A DNA stretch of 36,684 nucleotides from contig CAYORM010000026.1 in assembly GCA_964406375.1 (NCBI GenBank), forward strand, positions 1-36,684. The letters run 5' to 3'. The position numbers were made by a program, and so were the translations under genes. Source of the DNA: CAYORM01 sp964406375 (lineage in GTDB: Bacteria; Pseudomonadota; Alphaproteobacteria; DSM-16000; Inquilinaceae). The number at the start of each line of letters is the position of its first letter. Position 1 is the first letter of the stretch. The notes below the pieces were generated by a model, which saw nothing but the letters and a program-made list of their open reading frames with translations, ran no database searches and had not been told where the DNA came from. This document shows, piece after piece, positions 23,272-31,422 of this stretch.

Positions 23272-24711
23272 TCAGTCGCCGGGATAGGCGTTCGGCTGCG
23301 ACGCCCAGGCGGCATAGACCTCGCGCTGATGATCGCGACCGATCTCGTCGGTGATCGCGTTCCACTCCTCGGCCGCCTGGTCGAGGAGCGCCTTCGGATC
23401 CCCCCCGGCCAGCGCCGCCGTCAACGCCCGGGTCAGCGATTCCTCATAGGCGAAGGTGTTGGCGATCGACAGGTCGAGCAGCGCCGACTGGCTGGACGCA
23501 TCGATCGCGTCGAGATAGGCGCCGGCATTCGGCCACAGGGCGCGATACTCCTCGCTCTGGAAATGCGAGAGCCGGAAGGGATCACGCAACGCATAGGGCA
23601 GCATCACGCGCTGGAGGCTGATCTCCGGGCTGTTGAGCCATTGTGCGAAGAGATAGGCGGCCTCCTTGTTCTTGCTCGAGGTCGATACGCCGAGGACGAA
23701 GCCGGCGGCCAGCTCGGGCGTCCCGCCCGGCGTGGGGGCGTAGCTGACATTGCCGGCAACGGTGGTCTGCGGCACCCAGGACAGCGCCTCCTGATCGCTG
23801 CCATAGCCCTCCGACCAGCGGCCCGGCGGCGGCCACCAGATCGTCATGGCCAGATCGCCGGCCAGCCAGGCGCTGAGCACGTCGACCGCCCCCCAGGCCT
23901 GCGAGCCCGGCGGGAAGTTCCGGTTCTGCGCCACCATGTCGGTCAGCACCTCGACGCCGATGTCGCTGTTGATCGTCGCATCCATCGTCTCGGGATCGAA
24001 GAAGGTGCCGCCGGCGACCCTGAACCGCTCCTCGAACAGGAAATGGACCAGCCCCGGCGCCTGGATCAGCGCCGCGCCATAGAGGTCAGGCGCATGGGCC
24101 TCGGTGAAGAACGAGGCGATGTCGTCGAACTGCTGCCAGTCGGTCGGCGGTGCCAGCTCGTAGCCGTAGCGTTCCTGGAATGCCGCCTGGTTGTCGGGAT
24201 CGCCGAACAGGTCAGTGCGGTAGTAGAGCAGCAGGACGTCGCCGTCGTCGGGCAGCGCATAGGTAGCGCCGTCGTAATTGCCCTGGCCGCGGAAGGCGGG
24301 GGCGATGTCCTCGAGCTCGTCGCGATAGCCGTACTGGTCGATATAGCCGTCGAGCGGCTCGAGCGCGCCGGCATTCACGAGATCCGGCACCCATGCGGGC
24401 ATTACCTGTATGACGTCATAGGCGCCGGTGCCCGCGCGGTGCTCGGCCAGTGTCTTGGTAAAGAGCTCGTTCACCGGGATCTCGACGACCTCGATCCTGA
24501 TCCCGGTCAGCCGCTCCCATTCCGGACCCGAGAAATTGAGCGGGTCTAGGGCCTGCAGCCCGGCCTCCGTGGTGATGGTGAGGGTGGTGCCGGCGTATTG
24601 CTTCGCCGCCTCCACCGCCGCCTCGGCCGCCGATTGGGCCTGCGCCGCGCCGGCCGAAGCGGTCAATGCCGCCACGACCGCGAGACTGAGCCCGCCTCGA
24701 TTGACGTACAT
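23272..24711 (-). CDS. CUT1 ABC transporter extracellular solute-binding protein
   Basis: This 479-residue periplasmic binding protein of the family-1 solute-binding (MalE/UgpB-like) type has a Sec signal peptide (MYVNRGGLSLAVVAALTA...GAAQAQ). Fold marks are LTGIRIEVVEIPVNELFTKT, GAYDVIQVMPAWVPDLVNAG, LEPLDGYIDQYG, YALPDDGDVLLLYYRTDLF and EAAYLFAQWLNSPE. The ATG at 24711 was chosen for the signal peptide and GGGAGGAG Shine-Dalgarno. It is preceded by an 88-base gap that also holds a hairpin and may contain an internal promoter. The ligand is unknown; the downstream lactonase-like protein and kinase suggest a sugar, sugar acid or lactone. Confidence 0.94.
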   Translation of the reverse strand: MYVNRGGLSLAVVAALTASAGAAQAQSAAEAAVEAAKQYAGTTLTITTEAGLQALDPLNFSGPEWERLTGIRIEVVEIPVNELFTKTLAEHRAGTGAYDVIQVMPAWVPDLVNAGALEPLDGYIDQYGYRDELEDIAPAFRGQGNYDGATYALPDDGDVLLLYYRTDLFGDPDNQAAFQERYGYELAPPTDWQQFDDIASFFTEAHAPDLYGAALIQAPGLVHFLFEERFRVAGGTFFDPETMDATINSDIGVEVLTDMVAQNRNFPPGSQAWGAVDVLSAWLAGDLAMTIWWPPPGRWSEGYGSDQEALSWVPQTTVAGNVSYAPTPGGTPELAAGFVLGVSTSSKNKEAAYLFAQWLNSPEISLQRVMLPYALRDPFRLSHFQSEEYRALWPNAGAYLDAIDASSQSALLDLSIANTFAYEESLTRALTAALAGGDPKALLDQAAEEWNAITDEIGRDHQREVYAAWASQPNAYPGD

Positions 24712-24734
24712 ATCGCGTCTCCTCCCTCTCTGTT

Positions 24735-24759
24735 GCGCGCCGTCATTGTTGCGGCGCGT
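24735..24759 (-). repeat. Leader hairpin before the CUT1 binding-protein gene
   Basis: GCGCGCCG (24735-24742) and CGGCGCGT (24752-24759) pair around a 9-base loop, 24 bases before the ATG at 24711. No U-tract follows. It may stabilise the 5' end of a processed transcript, but a chance GC palindrome is not excluded. Confidence 0.35.
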
Positions 24760-24799
24760 CCTTCTTCCATCCCCGGCACAGCGTCGGGGCGGGTCCGGT

Positions 24800-25852
24800 C
24801 TAAGTGCCGAATGTCCGCCGATAGCCGTCGAGCTTGGCCCGGAACGCCGGATCATCGACCACCGCGCGGTTGACGATCCCGGTCGGCACGCGCCCATGCA
24901 TCACGTCGAGCACAGCGCGCACATCGGCCGCGCCATTGCCGGCGAAGCACTGGTTCGTCCAGCACAGCGCGTGCGGCGTGACGATCACATTGTCGAGCGC
25001 GAAGAGCGGATCATCGGCAGGGGCCGGCTCGACCTCGAACACGTCGAGCCCGGCCCCGGCTATCCGGCCCTCCTGCAGCGCCCGGGTCAGTGCCTTCTGA
25101 TCGACGATCGGCCCGCGCGCGGTGTTGATCAGGAAGGCCGAGCGCTTCATCAGCGCCAGATGCTCGGCATTCACGATGCCGCGCGTCGCCTCGGACAGCG
25201 GACAGTTGACGGCGAGCACGTCCGAGCGACGGAAGAGATCCTCGATCCCGACCAGCTCCACCCCCAACTCGGCGGCGAGCGCCGGGTCGGCATACGGATC
25301 GTGTGCGATGAACCTCATGTCGAAGACCCGCGCCAGACGGAACATCTCGGCGCCGATATTGCCGATTCCGAGCGAGCCCAGCGTCAACCCGACGAGGCCC
25401 GTGCCCATGTGCTGGCTGCGCTCGGCCCAGCCTTCCGGTCCCCGGCGGGTCAACCGGTCCTTGATCAGCATCCGCCCGGTGAGGGCCAGCATGAAGGCGA
25501 TGATCGAGACCGCGACGGGCCGGCGCACGCCGTCGGGCGTGATGACGGCGGCCACCGCATGATCGGAACAGGCGGGGATGTCGACATTGTCGTAGCCCAC
25601 GCCGAACCGGGCGACGACCGCGAGGCGCCCATCAGCCGGAAAGCTTGCCCGTCCCATCCGCGCCGCGAGCAGGATGAGCGCGTCGAACCCCGCCAGGTCT
25701 TCCGCCTTCAATTCGCCCCCGGCGGGGACGGGGACATAGGCGAGTTCGAGGCCGGGCGTGGTCTCGAGCGGCGAGAGGTCGAAATCCGGATAGGCCGGGC
25801 TGCCGTCGCGATTGCGGAAGTCACCCGAGAGGGCGACGCGGAAACGGTCCAT
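24800..25852 (-). CDS. D-isomer-specific 2-hydroxyacid dehydrogenase
   Basis: This 350-residue NAD(P)-dependent dehydrogenase of the phosphoglycerate/glyoxylate/hydroxypyruvate reductase family interconverts a 2-hydroxyacid and a 2-oxoacid. The Rossmann motif LGIGNIGAEMFRLARVF carries GxGxxG and is followed by AHDPYAD. The catalytic Arg is in LINTARGPIVDQ, the Glu in LDVFEVEPAP and the His in VIVTPHALCWTNQ. The ATG at 25852 begins MDRFRVALSG; the frame continues upstream to 26140 but overlaps the aldolase gene. It is 5 bases after that gene, so the two enzymes probably handle consecutive intermediates. The substrate is unknown. Confidence 0.92.
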   Translation of the reverse strand: MDRFRVALSGDFRNRDGSPAYPDFDLSPLETTPGLELAYVPVPAGGELKAEDLAGFDALILLAARMGRASFPADGRLAVVARFGVGYDNVDIPACSDHAVAAVITPDGVRRPVAVSIIAFMLALTGRMLIKDRLTRRGPEGWAERSQHMGTGLVGLTLGSLGIGNIGAEMFRLARVFDMRFIAHDPYADPALAAELGVELVGIEDLFRRSDVLAVNCPLSEATRGIVNAEHLALMKRSAFLINTARGPIVDQKALTRALQEGRIAGAGLDVFEVEPAPADDPLFALDNVIVTPHALCWTNQCFAGNGAADVRAVLDVMHGRVPTGIVNRAVVDDPAFRAKLDGYRRTFGT

Positions 25853-25857
25853 CGCCG

Positions 25858-26655
25858 TCACTCCGCCGCAGCCTTCGCCGCGCCCGCACGCATCTCGTCC
25901 AGCGCCGTGGCGAGGGCGTTGTGCAGGATCCAGACATCGCCGGAATAGCAGACGAAATCGAACCCGGCGCGATGGATCGCCAGCCCGGTCGCGACATCCG
26001 GCACCAGCCGGCCGAGCGCCTTGCCGTGCGTCCGGCAGGCACGGGTCACCGCTTCGATCGCGGCATGGAAATCCGGATGGTCGAACTGGCCGGGGATGCC
26101 GAGAGAGCAGGACAGGTCGAAATGCCCGACCCACAGGCAATCGACGCCGTCGACCGCCGCGATCGCGTCGGCGTTCTCGACGCCCTCGCGCGTCTCGATC
26201 TGGGCGAACAGCGTGGTCCGGCGGTTGGCCGCCGCCAGCTTCTCCATCGTCGGCCCCGGCCGGTAGCGGTCATGCGCGATCTGCAGCGCCACGCCGCGAT
26301 GGCCATCGGGCACATATTTCATGCAGTCGAGGATCCATCGCGCCTCTTCGGCATTGCCGACCATCGGCAGCATGATGCCTTCGGCCCCCATATCCGCGGC
26401 CCGGGCGATATGATGATACTCCTTGGAGGGTACGCGCACGATTGCCGGCAGATCGGCCGCCTGCATGTAGCGCAGCGCGCTCTTCATCGTCTCGAATCCG
26501 AAGCCCGAATGCTCGGTGTCGAACAGCACGAAATCGCAGCCGGCGGATTTCAGGATCTGGCCGATCCCGGGCGTCGCGAATTCGACGATGAAGCTCCCGA
26601 GCTTGAGATCCCTCCGCCGTGTCATGTCCTTCAGCGCGGTCTCTTGGGCTGGCAT
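25858..26655 (-). CDS. HpcH/HpaI family aldolase
   Basis: This 265-residue TIM-barrel metal-dependent (class II) aldolase belongs to the HpcH/HpaI/citrate-lyase-beta superfamily, which cleaves 2-keto-3-deoxy acids or similar compounds to pyruvate and an aldehyde. It has LGSFIVEFATPGIGQIL, FVLFDTEHSGFGFETM, the Arg of IVRVPSKEY, GAEGIMLPMV, FAQIETREGVEN with the metal-ligand Glu, and VGHFDLSCSLGIPGQF with the metal-ligand Asp. The motif GHFDLS replaces the usual GPNDLS, so specificity may differ from KDG aldolases. The ATG at 26655 has GGGGGAAA upstream. Neighbours are an ABM protein and a 2-hydroxyacid dehydrogenase. Confidence 0.92.
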   Translation of the reverse strand: MPAQETALKDMTRRRDLKLGSFIVEFATPGIGQILKSAGCDFVLFDTEHSGFGFETMKSALRYMQAADLPAIVRVPSKEYHHIARAADMGAEGIMLPMVGNAEEARWILDCMKYVPDGHRGVALQIAHDRYRPGPTMEKLAAANRRTTLFAQIETREGVENADAIAAVDGVDCLWVGHFDLSCSLGIPGQFDHPDFHAAIEAVTRACRTHGKALGRLVPDVATGLAIHRAGFDFVCYSGDVWILHNALATALDEMRAGAAKAAAE

Positions 26656-26677
26656 CGTTTCCCCCTGATCCTTGGCC

Positions 26678-26983
26678 TTATTTGGCGTTCTCTTCCGCCT
26701 CCCACTCCTCGACCGTCTGCCGGGCCACGAGATCGCGGACGGCATCGCGGAAGGCGAGGAAATGCGGTGTCCGCATATGCGCCTCGAAGGCGGCACGGTC
26801 GTCATAGATCTCATAGAGCGCGACGCAGGACGGGTCGCCGTCGCGCGGCAGCAGCACGTCAAAGCGCCGGCAGCCCGGCTCGTCCCGCACCGAGGCCGCG
26901 GCATTCGCCCTGACGAGCTGCAGGAAACGGTCGCGGGCCCCCTCCCTGAGATCGAAGCGCACGACGATCGAGAAGCTGTTCAT
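26678..26983 (-). CDS. Antibiotic biosynthesis monooxygenase (ABM) domain protein
   Basis: This 101-residue dimeric ferredoxin-like (alpha+beta-barrel) protein of the ABM family includes LsrG (AI-2 phosphate isomerase/degradation), YgiN-type quinol monooxygenases and many unassigned operon members. Characteristic pieces are SIVVRFDLREGARDRFLQLV, EPGCRRFDVLLPRD and VALYEIYDDRAAFEAHMRTPHF. The ATG overlaps the GntR gene stop (ATGA), so the two genes are coupled. In sugar-degradation operons LsrG-like proteins isomerise keto-sugar phosphates; that role here is a contextual guess. Confidence 0.88.
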   Translation of the reverse strand: MNSFSIVVRFDLREGARDRFLQLVRANAAASVRDEPGCRRFDVLLPRDGDPSCVALYEIYDDRAAFEAHMRTPHFLAFRDAVRDLVARQTVEEWEAEENAK

Positions 26984-27708
26984 GCGACTGCCTTCCAGTA
27001 CAGACGCTCCACCTCGCGCAGGTGATCCCGCATCGCCGCCTCCGCCGCTTCCGGATCACGGGCCTCGACCCCGCGGAAGATGCGTTCGTGGAAACGATAG
27101 GCCCCCTCGGCCGCCCCGGGATTGCGCAGGCTGGTGGTGCGCTGCTCGGTCAGCCAATGGACCATCGCCTCGTGCAGTGCGGTGAAGATCGGATTGCCCG
27201 GGATCATCGCCAGCACGTAGTGGAAGGCGACATCCGTCGCATTGAACTCCTCGAGATCGTCGAGGGCGTCGCGATTGGCGGCGAGCGCCGCCTCCAGCCG
27301 GGCGATGTCATCCGGCCCGGCATGCTCGGCTGCGTGGCGCGCGAGGCCGGTCTCGAACAGCATGCGGGCCTGCTGGAAATGGTGGACCCCGCCGGGCGCC
27401 GCGAGCAGGTGGCGCGCGGCGCCGGAGAGCTGTTCGACCAGGACCTTGGGCGTCGGCCGGGTGACGCGCGCGCGCTCGCCGCTCTGGATGGCGACGAGCC
27501 CCATCTTCTCCAGGCTGAGCAGGGCCTCGCGCACCGCCGGGCGTCCGACCCCGTAATACTCCATCAGCTCGCGTTCGGAGGGGAGCTGGTCGCCGGGCGC
27601 ATACCGGCCGGACACGATCGCCGCCTCGATCCGCGCCGCCACCTCCTCATGGAGCTTGCGACGACGGATCGCGCTGGGCCTTCCGTCAGGGGGCACGGCG
27701 AACGGCAT
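26980..27708 (-). CDS. GntR/FadR-family (FCD) regulator, NanR-like
   Basis: This 242-residue repressor-type regulator has an N-terminal winged helix (LHEEVAARIEAAIVSGRYAP, QLPSERELMEYYGVGRPAVR, EALLSLEKMGLVAIQSGERARV) and a C-terminal all-helical FCD ligand domain. The phrases QLPSERELM..YGVGRP.VREAL, GERARV.RP, LSG.A, PGG..HF, AAEHA and IPGNPIF resemble E. coli NanR closely, including NATDVAFHYVLAMIPGNPIF with the metal-binding D/H region. It heads the long operon and lies 118 bases after nanK. GGTAT/ATACC boxes in its promoter match the GGTATA half-site of NanR, suggesting autoregulation. The effector could be a sialic-acid-like compound. Confidence 0.88.
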   Translation of the reverse strand: MPFAVPPDGRPSAIRRRKLHEEVAARIEAAIVSGRYAPGDQLPSERELMEYYGVGRPAVREALLSLEKMGLVAIQSGERARVTRPTPKVLVEQLSGAARHLLAAPGGVHHFQQARMLFETGLARHAAEHAGPDDIARLEAALAANRDALDDLEEFNATDVAFHYVLAMIPGNPIFTALHEAMVHWLTEQRTTSLRNPGAAEGAYRFHERIFRGVEARDPEAAEAAMRDHLREVERLYWKAVA

Positions 27709-27731
27709 GCGCCGGGCGCTCCTTTTCCCTC

Positions 27732-27764
27732 GGTATGATGGCGTGACGGTATCGCTGTCATACC
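27732..27764. promoter_or_regulatory. GGTAT/ATACC operator cluster before the GntR gene
   Basis: On the plus strand GGTATGA (27732-27738), GGTAT (27748-27752) and TCATACC (27758-27764) occur within 33 bases; the outer two form an inverted repeat. They lie 24-56 bases upstream of the GntR start. The half-site agrees with GGTATA bound by E. coli NanR and with the TGGTATACCA-type sites of FCD regulators. Overlap with the -10 region fits autorepression. Confidence 0.5.
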
Positions 27765-27775
27765 AGCAGCGTCAA
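27747..27775 (-). promoter_or_regulatory. Putative promoter of the long GntR-led operon
   Basis: On the minus strand TTGACG (27775-27770) is followed after 17 bases by ATACCG (27752-27747). The -35 is near consensus and the -10 is poor. Position and spacing suit a promoter repressed through the GGTAT boxes. Confidence 0.35.
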
Positions 27776-27785
27776 GGACCATCCC

Positions 27786-27799
27786 GTGACGATCGTCAC
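27786..27799. repeat. 14-bp perfect palindrome between nanK and the GntR gene
   Basis: GTGACGATCGTCAC is perfectly self-complementary. It lies 27 bases past the nanK stop and just upstream of the putative -35 box of the GntR operon. It may be an operator or chance; it is not a terminator, since it has no loop or T-tract. Confidence 0.35.
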
Positions 27800-27826
27800 C
27801 GCGAAACACGAGGCCCCCATACGGGC

Positions 27827-28726
27827 TCAGGCGGGGAAGGCGGCCTCGGCCAGAGCGGCAGCACCCAGAAGCCCTGCATCCGCGGCGAGGCGCGCCGGAA
27901 CGAGGCGTGCGGCGAAGGCCGGATCCTGCTCGGCGAGCCGGTCGCGGACCATGACGCGGTAGTCGGGACGCAGGCCGATGCCCCCGCCCAGCGCCAGCAC
28001 CGCGGGATCGACGATCCGCATCGCCGCCGCCAGGGCCGCTGCGACCAGTCGCGACGAACGGTCCAGAAGTACGGCCGCCCAGTCCTCGGAAGCCGCCCGC
28101 TCGAACAGCTCCGGCACGTCGCATGGCCGTCCGAGCCGCGCCGCGGCACGGGCGGCCAGCGCCGAACCCGACGCTTCCGCCTCGACACAGCCGATGCCGC
28201 CACAGCCGCAACGGACCCCATCCAGCACGGCGACGGGGATGTGACCGAGGCTGCCCGCCGCGCCGAAACAGCCCTCGACCAGCCGCCCTGCATGGACCAC
28301 ACCGCCGCCGATCCCGGTGGACACGGTGGCGAAGATCAGCGTACCCGGCGGGCGCCCCGACGCGACCCACTCACCCCAGGCGGCGGCCTGCGCGTCGTTG
28401 ACGGCGAGGGCCGGCACGTCGAAGGCGTCGCTCAGCCGGTCGACGATCGGGAAGTCGGGGGTAATCGGCAGGACCGTCGGATTGAGCGCGGTCCAGCGCC
28501 CGTCGCGCACAAGTCCGGTAACGGCGGCGCCGACACAGCGGACGGCGGGCCACCCCGAGGTGAGGTCACGAATGGCGGCGATCCAGGTCGACGCGTCGCG
28601 GTCACGCGGCGTCGCAGCCTGCCGGCGGTCGAGGAGGCGCCCTTCCCGCGCCAGCGCCGCCGCGATCTTGGTGCCCCCAATGTCGATCGCCAGGACCGGG
28701 GCGGCATTGTCGGCGCACGAGCACAT
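27827..28726 (-). CDS. nanK: N-acetylmannosamine kinase-like ROK kinase
   Basis: This ROK-family kinase of about 299 residues is predicted to phosphorylate ManNAc at C6 in the cytoplasm. It has the phosphate-binding DIGGTKIAAALA at the N-terminus, ALNPTVLPITPDFPIVDRL and VNDAQAAAWGEW (catalytic Asp), which strongly recall NanK, VSTGIGGGVVHAGRL, the zinc-binding CGCGGIGCVE with the upstream His in SLGHIPV, and ADAGLLGAALLAE-like ending ADAGLLGAAALAE. The ATG at 28726 has GAGGGA 8 bases upstream and is preferred over GTG at 28741, which overlaps the RpiR stop. It shares the operon with nanE, which supports the assignment. Confidence 0.88.
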   Translation of the reverse strand: MCSCADNAAPVLAIDIGGTKIAAALAREGRLLDRRQAATPRDRDASTWIAAIRDLTSGWPAVRCVGAAVTGLVRDGRWTALNPTVLPITPDFPIVDRLSDAFDVPALAVNDAQAAAWGEWVASGRPPGTLIFATVSTGIGGGVVHAGRLVEGCFGAAGSLGHIPVAVLDGVRCGCGGIGCVEAEASGSALAARAAARLGRPCDVPELFERAASEDWAAVLLDRSSRLVAAALAAAMRIVDPAVLALGGGIGLRPDYRVMVRDRLAEQDPAFAARLVPARLAADAGLLGAAALAEAAFPA

Positions 28727-28737
28727 GGCGGCATCCC

Positions 28738-29640
28738 TCACATGCGGCGATCGAGAATGGCCTCCGCCGTCCGCTCCAGCATCGCCACCCGCTCGGGAAA
28801 ACGCAGGAGGATGAGAGCGAGCAGCGCGTCGACGATCAGCATCTGCCCGACCTTCGAGGCGAGTGCGCCACCGGTCAGCGGACTCTCCGGTGCCGAGGCG
28901 ACGAGCATGGTCTCGGCGATCCGCGCAAGCGGCGATCGCGACTGGTTGGTGATGCCGATCGTGGCGGCCCCGCCCGCCTTGGCGGCTTCCACCGGCTTCA
29001 GGATGTCAAGGGTGGAGCCAGAGGACGAGATGCCGATCGCGACGTCGCCGGCCGCCAGCACCGAGGCGCCCATCACCCCGAGATGCGGATCGGACGGGGC
29101 GGAGACATGGATGCCGAGCCGCATCAGCTTGATTGCCATGTGCTGGGCGACGACGGCCGAATTACCGACCGCGTAGATCTCGACCTTGCGCGCTGCGCCG
29201 ATCCGCTTGGCTGCGGCATCCAGCGCCGCTGCATCCAGCAGCCTTGCGGTCTCAACCAGTGCATCCGTCGCGTGGCGCGTCATTCGCTGCACCACCGCCT
29301 GCGGCCCGTCGCCAGGCCCCGCAGGGCCCTCCGTGCCTGCCGGCAGCGGCGGGACCGGGGAGGCGGCACGGAGCGAGGCATCCATCGCCACCGCCATCCG
29401 CATGCGCGGAAAGCCGTCGAACCCCATTTCGCGACAGAAACGCATGATCGACGCCTCGGAGGCCCCCGCGGCCTCGGCGAGTTCGGTGATGGTCTGGTGC
29501 ACCACCTCGCCGGGCCGGGCGAGAATGTGGCGGCCGATGCGGCCCAAGGCAGGGGTCAGCCCGTCGACGCTCGAGCGCAGCACAGCGAGGAAGTTGCCGG
29601 CCTCGCCCGCTAACACCGCCGCCGGCGCCTTCCGCCTCAT
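28738..29640 (-). CDS. RpiR-family transcriptional regulator (HTH plus SIS domain)
   Basis: This 300-residue regulator has an N-terminal RpiR helix-turn-helix (LARPGEVVHQTITELAEAAG then ASEASIMRFCREMGFDGFPR, residues about 40-80) and a C-terminal sugar-phosphate-sensing SIS domain (EIYAVGNSAVVAQHMAIKLM, GISSSGSTLDILKPVEAAK, IGITNQSRSPLARIAE). The linker is Pro/Gly-rich. The ATG at 29640 overlaps the permease stop by 4 bases (ATGA), so it is made together with the transport genes. It probably controls the nanE-nanK operon in response to ManNAc-6-P or GlcNAc-6-P, as MurR and NanR-type RpiR proteins respond to sugar phosphates. The long frame extending to 30438 is shadow. Confidence 0.93.
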   Translation of the reverse strand: MRRKAPAAVLAGEAGNFLAVLRSSVDGLTPALGRIGRHILARPGEVVHQTITELAEAAGASEASIMRFCREMGFDGFPRMRMAVAMDASLRAASPVPPLPAGTEGPAGPGDGPQAVVQRMTRHATDALVETARLLDAAALDAAAKRIGAARKVEIYAVGNSAVVAQHMAIKLMRLGIHVSAPSDPHLGVMGASVLAAGDVAIGISSSGSTLDILKPVEAAKAGGAATIGITNQSRSPLARIAETMLVASAPESPLTGGALASKVGQMLIVDALLALILLRFPERVAMLERTAEAILDRRM

Positions 29641-30473
29641 CCCTTCACAGCCCCCGCCGTCAGGGCGCGCGTGAGATAGCGGAAGCAGACGAGACCGAGC
29701 ACGACAGGCGGCAGCATCGACAGCGTCATCGCCGCGGCCGTCGGTCCCCAGCGCACGCCCCAGGAGGTCGTGAAGAAGGTGACGCCGACCGTCACCGGGG
29801 TCGCCGAGCGGGTCGTCAGGATCAGCCCGAACAGGAACTCGTTCCAGGCGTAGATGAAGCTCAGCACCGCAACCGACAGGATCATCGGCCGGGCGAGCGG
29901 CATGACGATGCGCCACAGGACCGACCAGGTGCCGGCACCGTCGACCCGCGCCGCCTCCTCCACCTCGACCGGCAGGTCGCGCACCATGCCGATCGCGAAC
30001 AGGAGCGCGAAGGGCAGATTGATGATGCAGGCGATGATCGCAAGGCCGAACCGAGTGTCGAGCAGCCCGAGCCATTGGTACATGAAATAGAAGGGGATCG
30101 CGAAGATGACGAGCGGCAGCGCCCGCAGGCTCATGATCACCGGCATCAGCGCTGCCATGCCTGTGCGCAGGCGGACCATCGCATAGGCCGCCGGGATCGA
30201 CAGGACAAGCGCCATCAGCGTTCCGCCGCCGGCGATCGCGAGGCTGTTTCCGAGATAGCGCGGAAAGTCGAGAGCCGGATCGGTGAAGACGGCGCGATAG
30301 TGATCGAGCGTCGGCACGAACAGCCAGACCGGCGGCGAGGCATTGATCGCGGCATTGGTCTTGAACGAGGTCAGGACCGTCACCAGCACCGGCAGGTTGA
30401 ACAAGAGCGCCGCAAGCCCGAACAGCGCCCAGCGCCATGCGCGCCCCGCCCAGCCGATCCGCTCACGCATCAT
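29637..30473 (-). CDS. CUT1 sugar ABC transporter permease (MalG-like), nan operon
   Basis: This 278-residue permease has six helices. It shows FNLPVLVTVLTSFKTNAAI at the N-terminus, IPAAYAMVRLRTG, LRALPLVIFAIPFYFMYQWL and the EAA-loop (EEAARVDGAGTWSVLWRIVM), and ends RALTAGAVKG. ATGATG at 30473 overlaps the stop of the partner permease (ATGA). It forms the channel with 30470-31330. No ATPase gene is present in this operon. Confidence 0.93.
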   Translation of the reverse strand: MMRERIGWAGRAWRWALFGLAALLFNLPVLVTVLTSFKTNAAINASPPVWLFVPTLDHYRAVFTDPALDFPRYLGNSLAIAGGGTLMALVLSIPAAYAMVRLRTGMAALMPVIMSLRALPLVIFAIPFYFMYQWLGLLDTRFGLAIIACIINLPFALLFAIGMVRDLPVEVEEAARVDGAGTWSVLWRIVMPLARPMILSVAVLSFIYAWNEFLFGLILTTRSATPVTVGVTFFTTSWGVRWGPTAAAMTLSMLPPVVLGLVCFRYLTRALTAGAVKG

Positions 30474-31330
30474 CGCGCCCCCCTCAGCACGACACGCATC
30501 ACCAGCCAGAGCAGCAGCAGCGACAGCAGCATCAGCACCAGCGAGCAGGCGATCGCGAAACCCAGCGCCTCCTGCTGGAAGAAGGCGCGATAGATGAAGA
30601 TGCTGGCCGAGGTCGTCAGCGTCCCGGGCCCGCCGCCGGTCATCACATAGATGTGATCGAAGACCCGAAAGCCGTCGATGAAGCGGATGAAGGCGACCAG
30701 CGCAATCGCCGGCATGAGCAGCGGCAGCACGATGCGGCGCAGCCGCGCCGCGCGCCCTGCCCCATCCACCCAGGCGGCGTCGAGCAGATCGTCGGGGATG
30801 GAGCCCAGCGCCGTCAGCAGCAGCAGGAACGCGAAGGGCGTCCATTGCAGGATCTCGATCGTCATCACGGTGGCGACGATCCAGTCCGGCCCAAGAAGGT
30901 TGGGGTAAAGGCCGAGCTGCGCGAGATATTGCGGCACGACGCCGACGAACTCGTTCAGCATCAGCCGATACATCACCCCCATCAGTGCCGGCGAGATCAT
31001 CAGCGGCACAATGAGGACCGCGATGAGGAAGCGCCGCTTCTCGAGGAGCGGTCTGAAGGCGATGGCGAGCCCGAGGGCAATCGCCACCTCGGCCACGGTG
31101 GTGATCGCCGCGAAGCGCGCCGAGAACCAGAGCGCCGACCAGAACTCGGCGCTGCCGAACGCGGCACGGAAGTTCTCCAGCCCGGCAAAGCGCGGGTCTC
31201 CGAGGGTCCGGAAGCTGACGTCGGAGAGGCTGTAGCCGATATTGGCGATCAGCGGGAAGCCGAGCCACAGCAGGACGAACAGCGCGAGCGGCGCGAGGAG
31301 CGCCAGCGCGTCGCGGCGACGGGCGCTCAT
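30470..31330 (-). CDS. CUT1 sugar ABC transporter permease (MalF-like), nan operon
   Basis: This permease of about 286 residues has six helices: FVLLWLGFPLIANIGYSLSD, LIVPLMISPALMGVMYRLM, and the EAA-loop LDAAWVDGAGRAARLRRIVL. MALF-type placement and length are normal. The ATG at 31330 (MSARRRD) is preferred; a TTG nine bases earlier is possible. The 92-base gap after the binding-protein gene contains an inverted repeat, as in the other two importer operons here. Confidence 0.92.
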   Translation of the reverse strand: MSARRRDALALLAPLALFVLLWLGFPLIANIGYSLSDVSFRTLGDPRFAGLENFRAAFGSAEFWSALWFSARFAAITTVAEVAIALGLAIAFRPLLEKRRFLIAVLIVPLMISPALMGVMYRLMLNEFVGVVPQYLAQLGLYPNLLGPDWIVATVMTIEILQWTPFAFLLLLTALGSIPDDLLDAAWVDGAGRAARLRRIVLPLLMPAIALVAFIRFIDGFRVFDHIYVMTGGGPGTLTTSASIFIYRAFFQQEALGFAIACSLVLMLLSLLLLWLVMRVVLRGAR

Positions 31331-31346
31331 CGCGGCCAAGCGCCGC

Positions 31347-31368
31347 GCCGCCGGCCGGAACCGGCGGC
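31347..31368 (-). repeat. GC hairpin after the nan-operon binding-protein gene
   Basis: GCCGCCGG (31347-31354) and CCGGCGGC (31361-31368) pair around a 6-base loop in the gap between the binding-protein and permease genes. No T-tract follows. Together with the hairpins at 9771-9799 and 23233-23260 it shows that each binding-protein gene in the window is followed by a stem-loop. Confidence 0.45.
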
Positions 31369-31422
31369 ACGGCTGCCTTTACGGGGCAGGCGGGCGTTCA
31401 TGCCCAAGGCGTCACCCGAGCG

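Noticed and set aside
29641..30438. A long N-terminal extension of the RpiR regulator
   Set aside because: The frame overlaps the permease gene, and the RpiR helix-turn-helix begins after the ATG at 29640, which overlaps the permease stop as ATGA.
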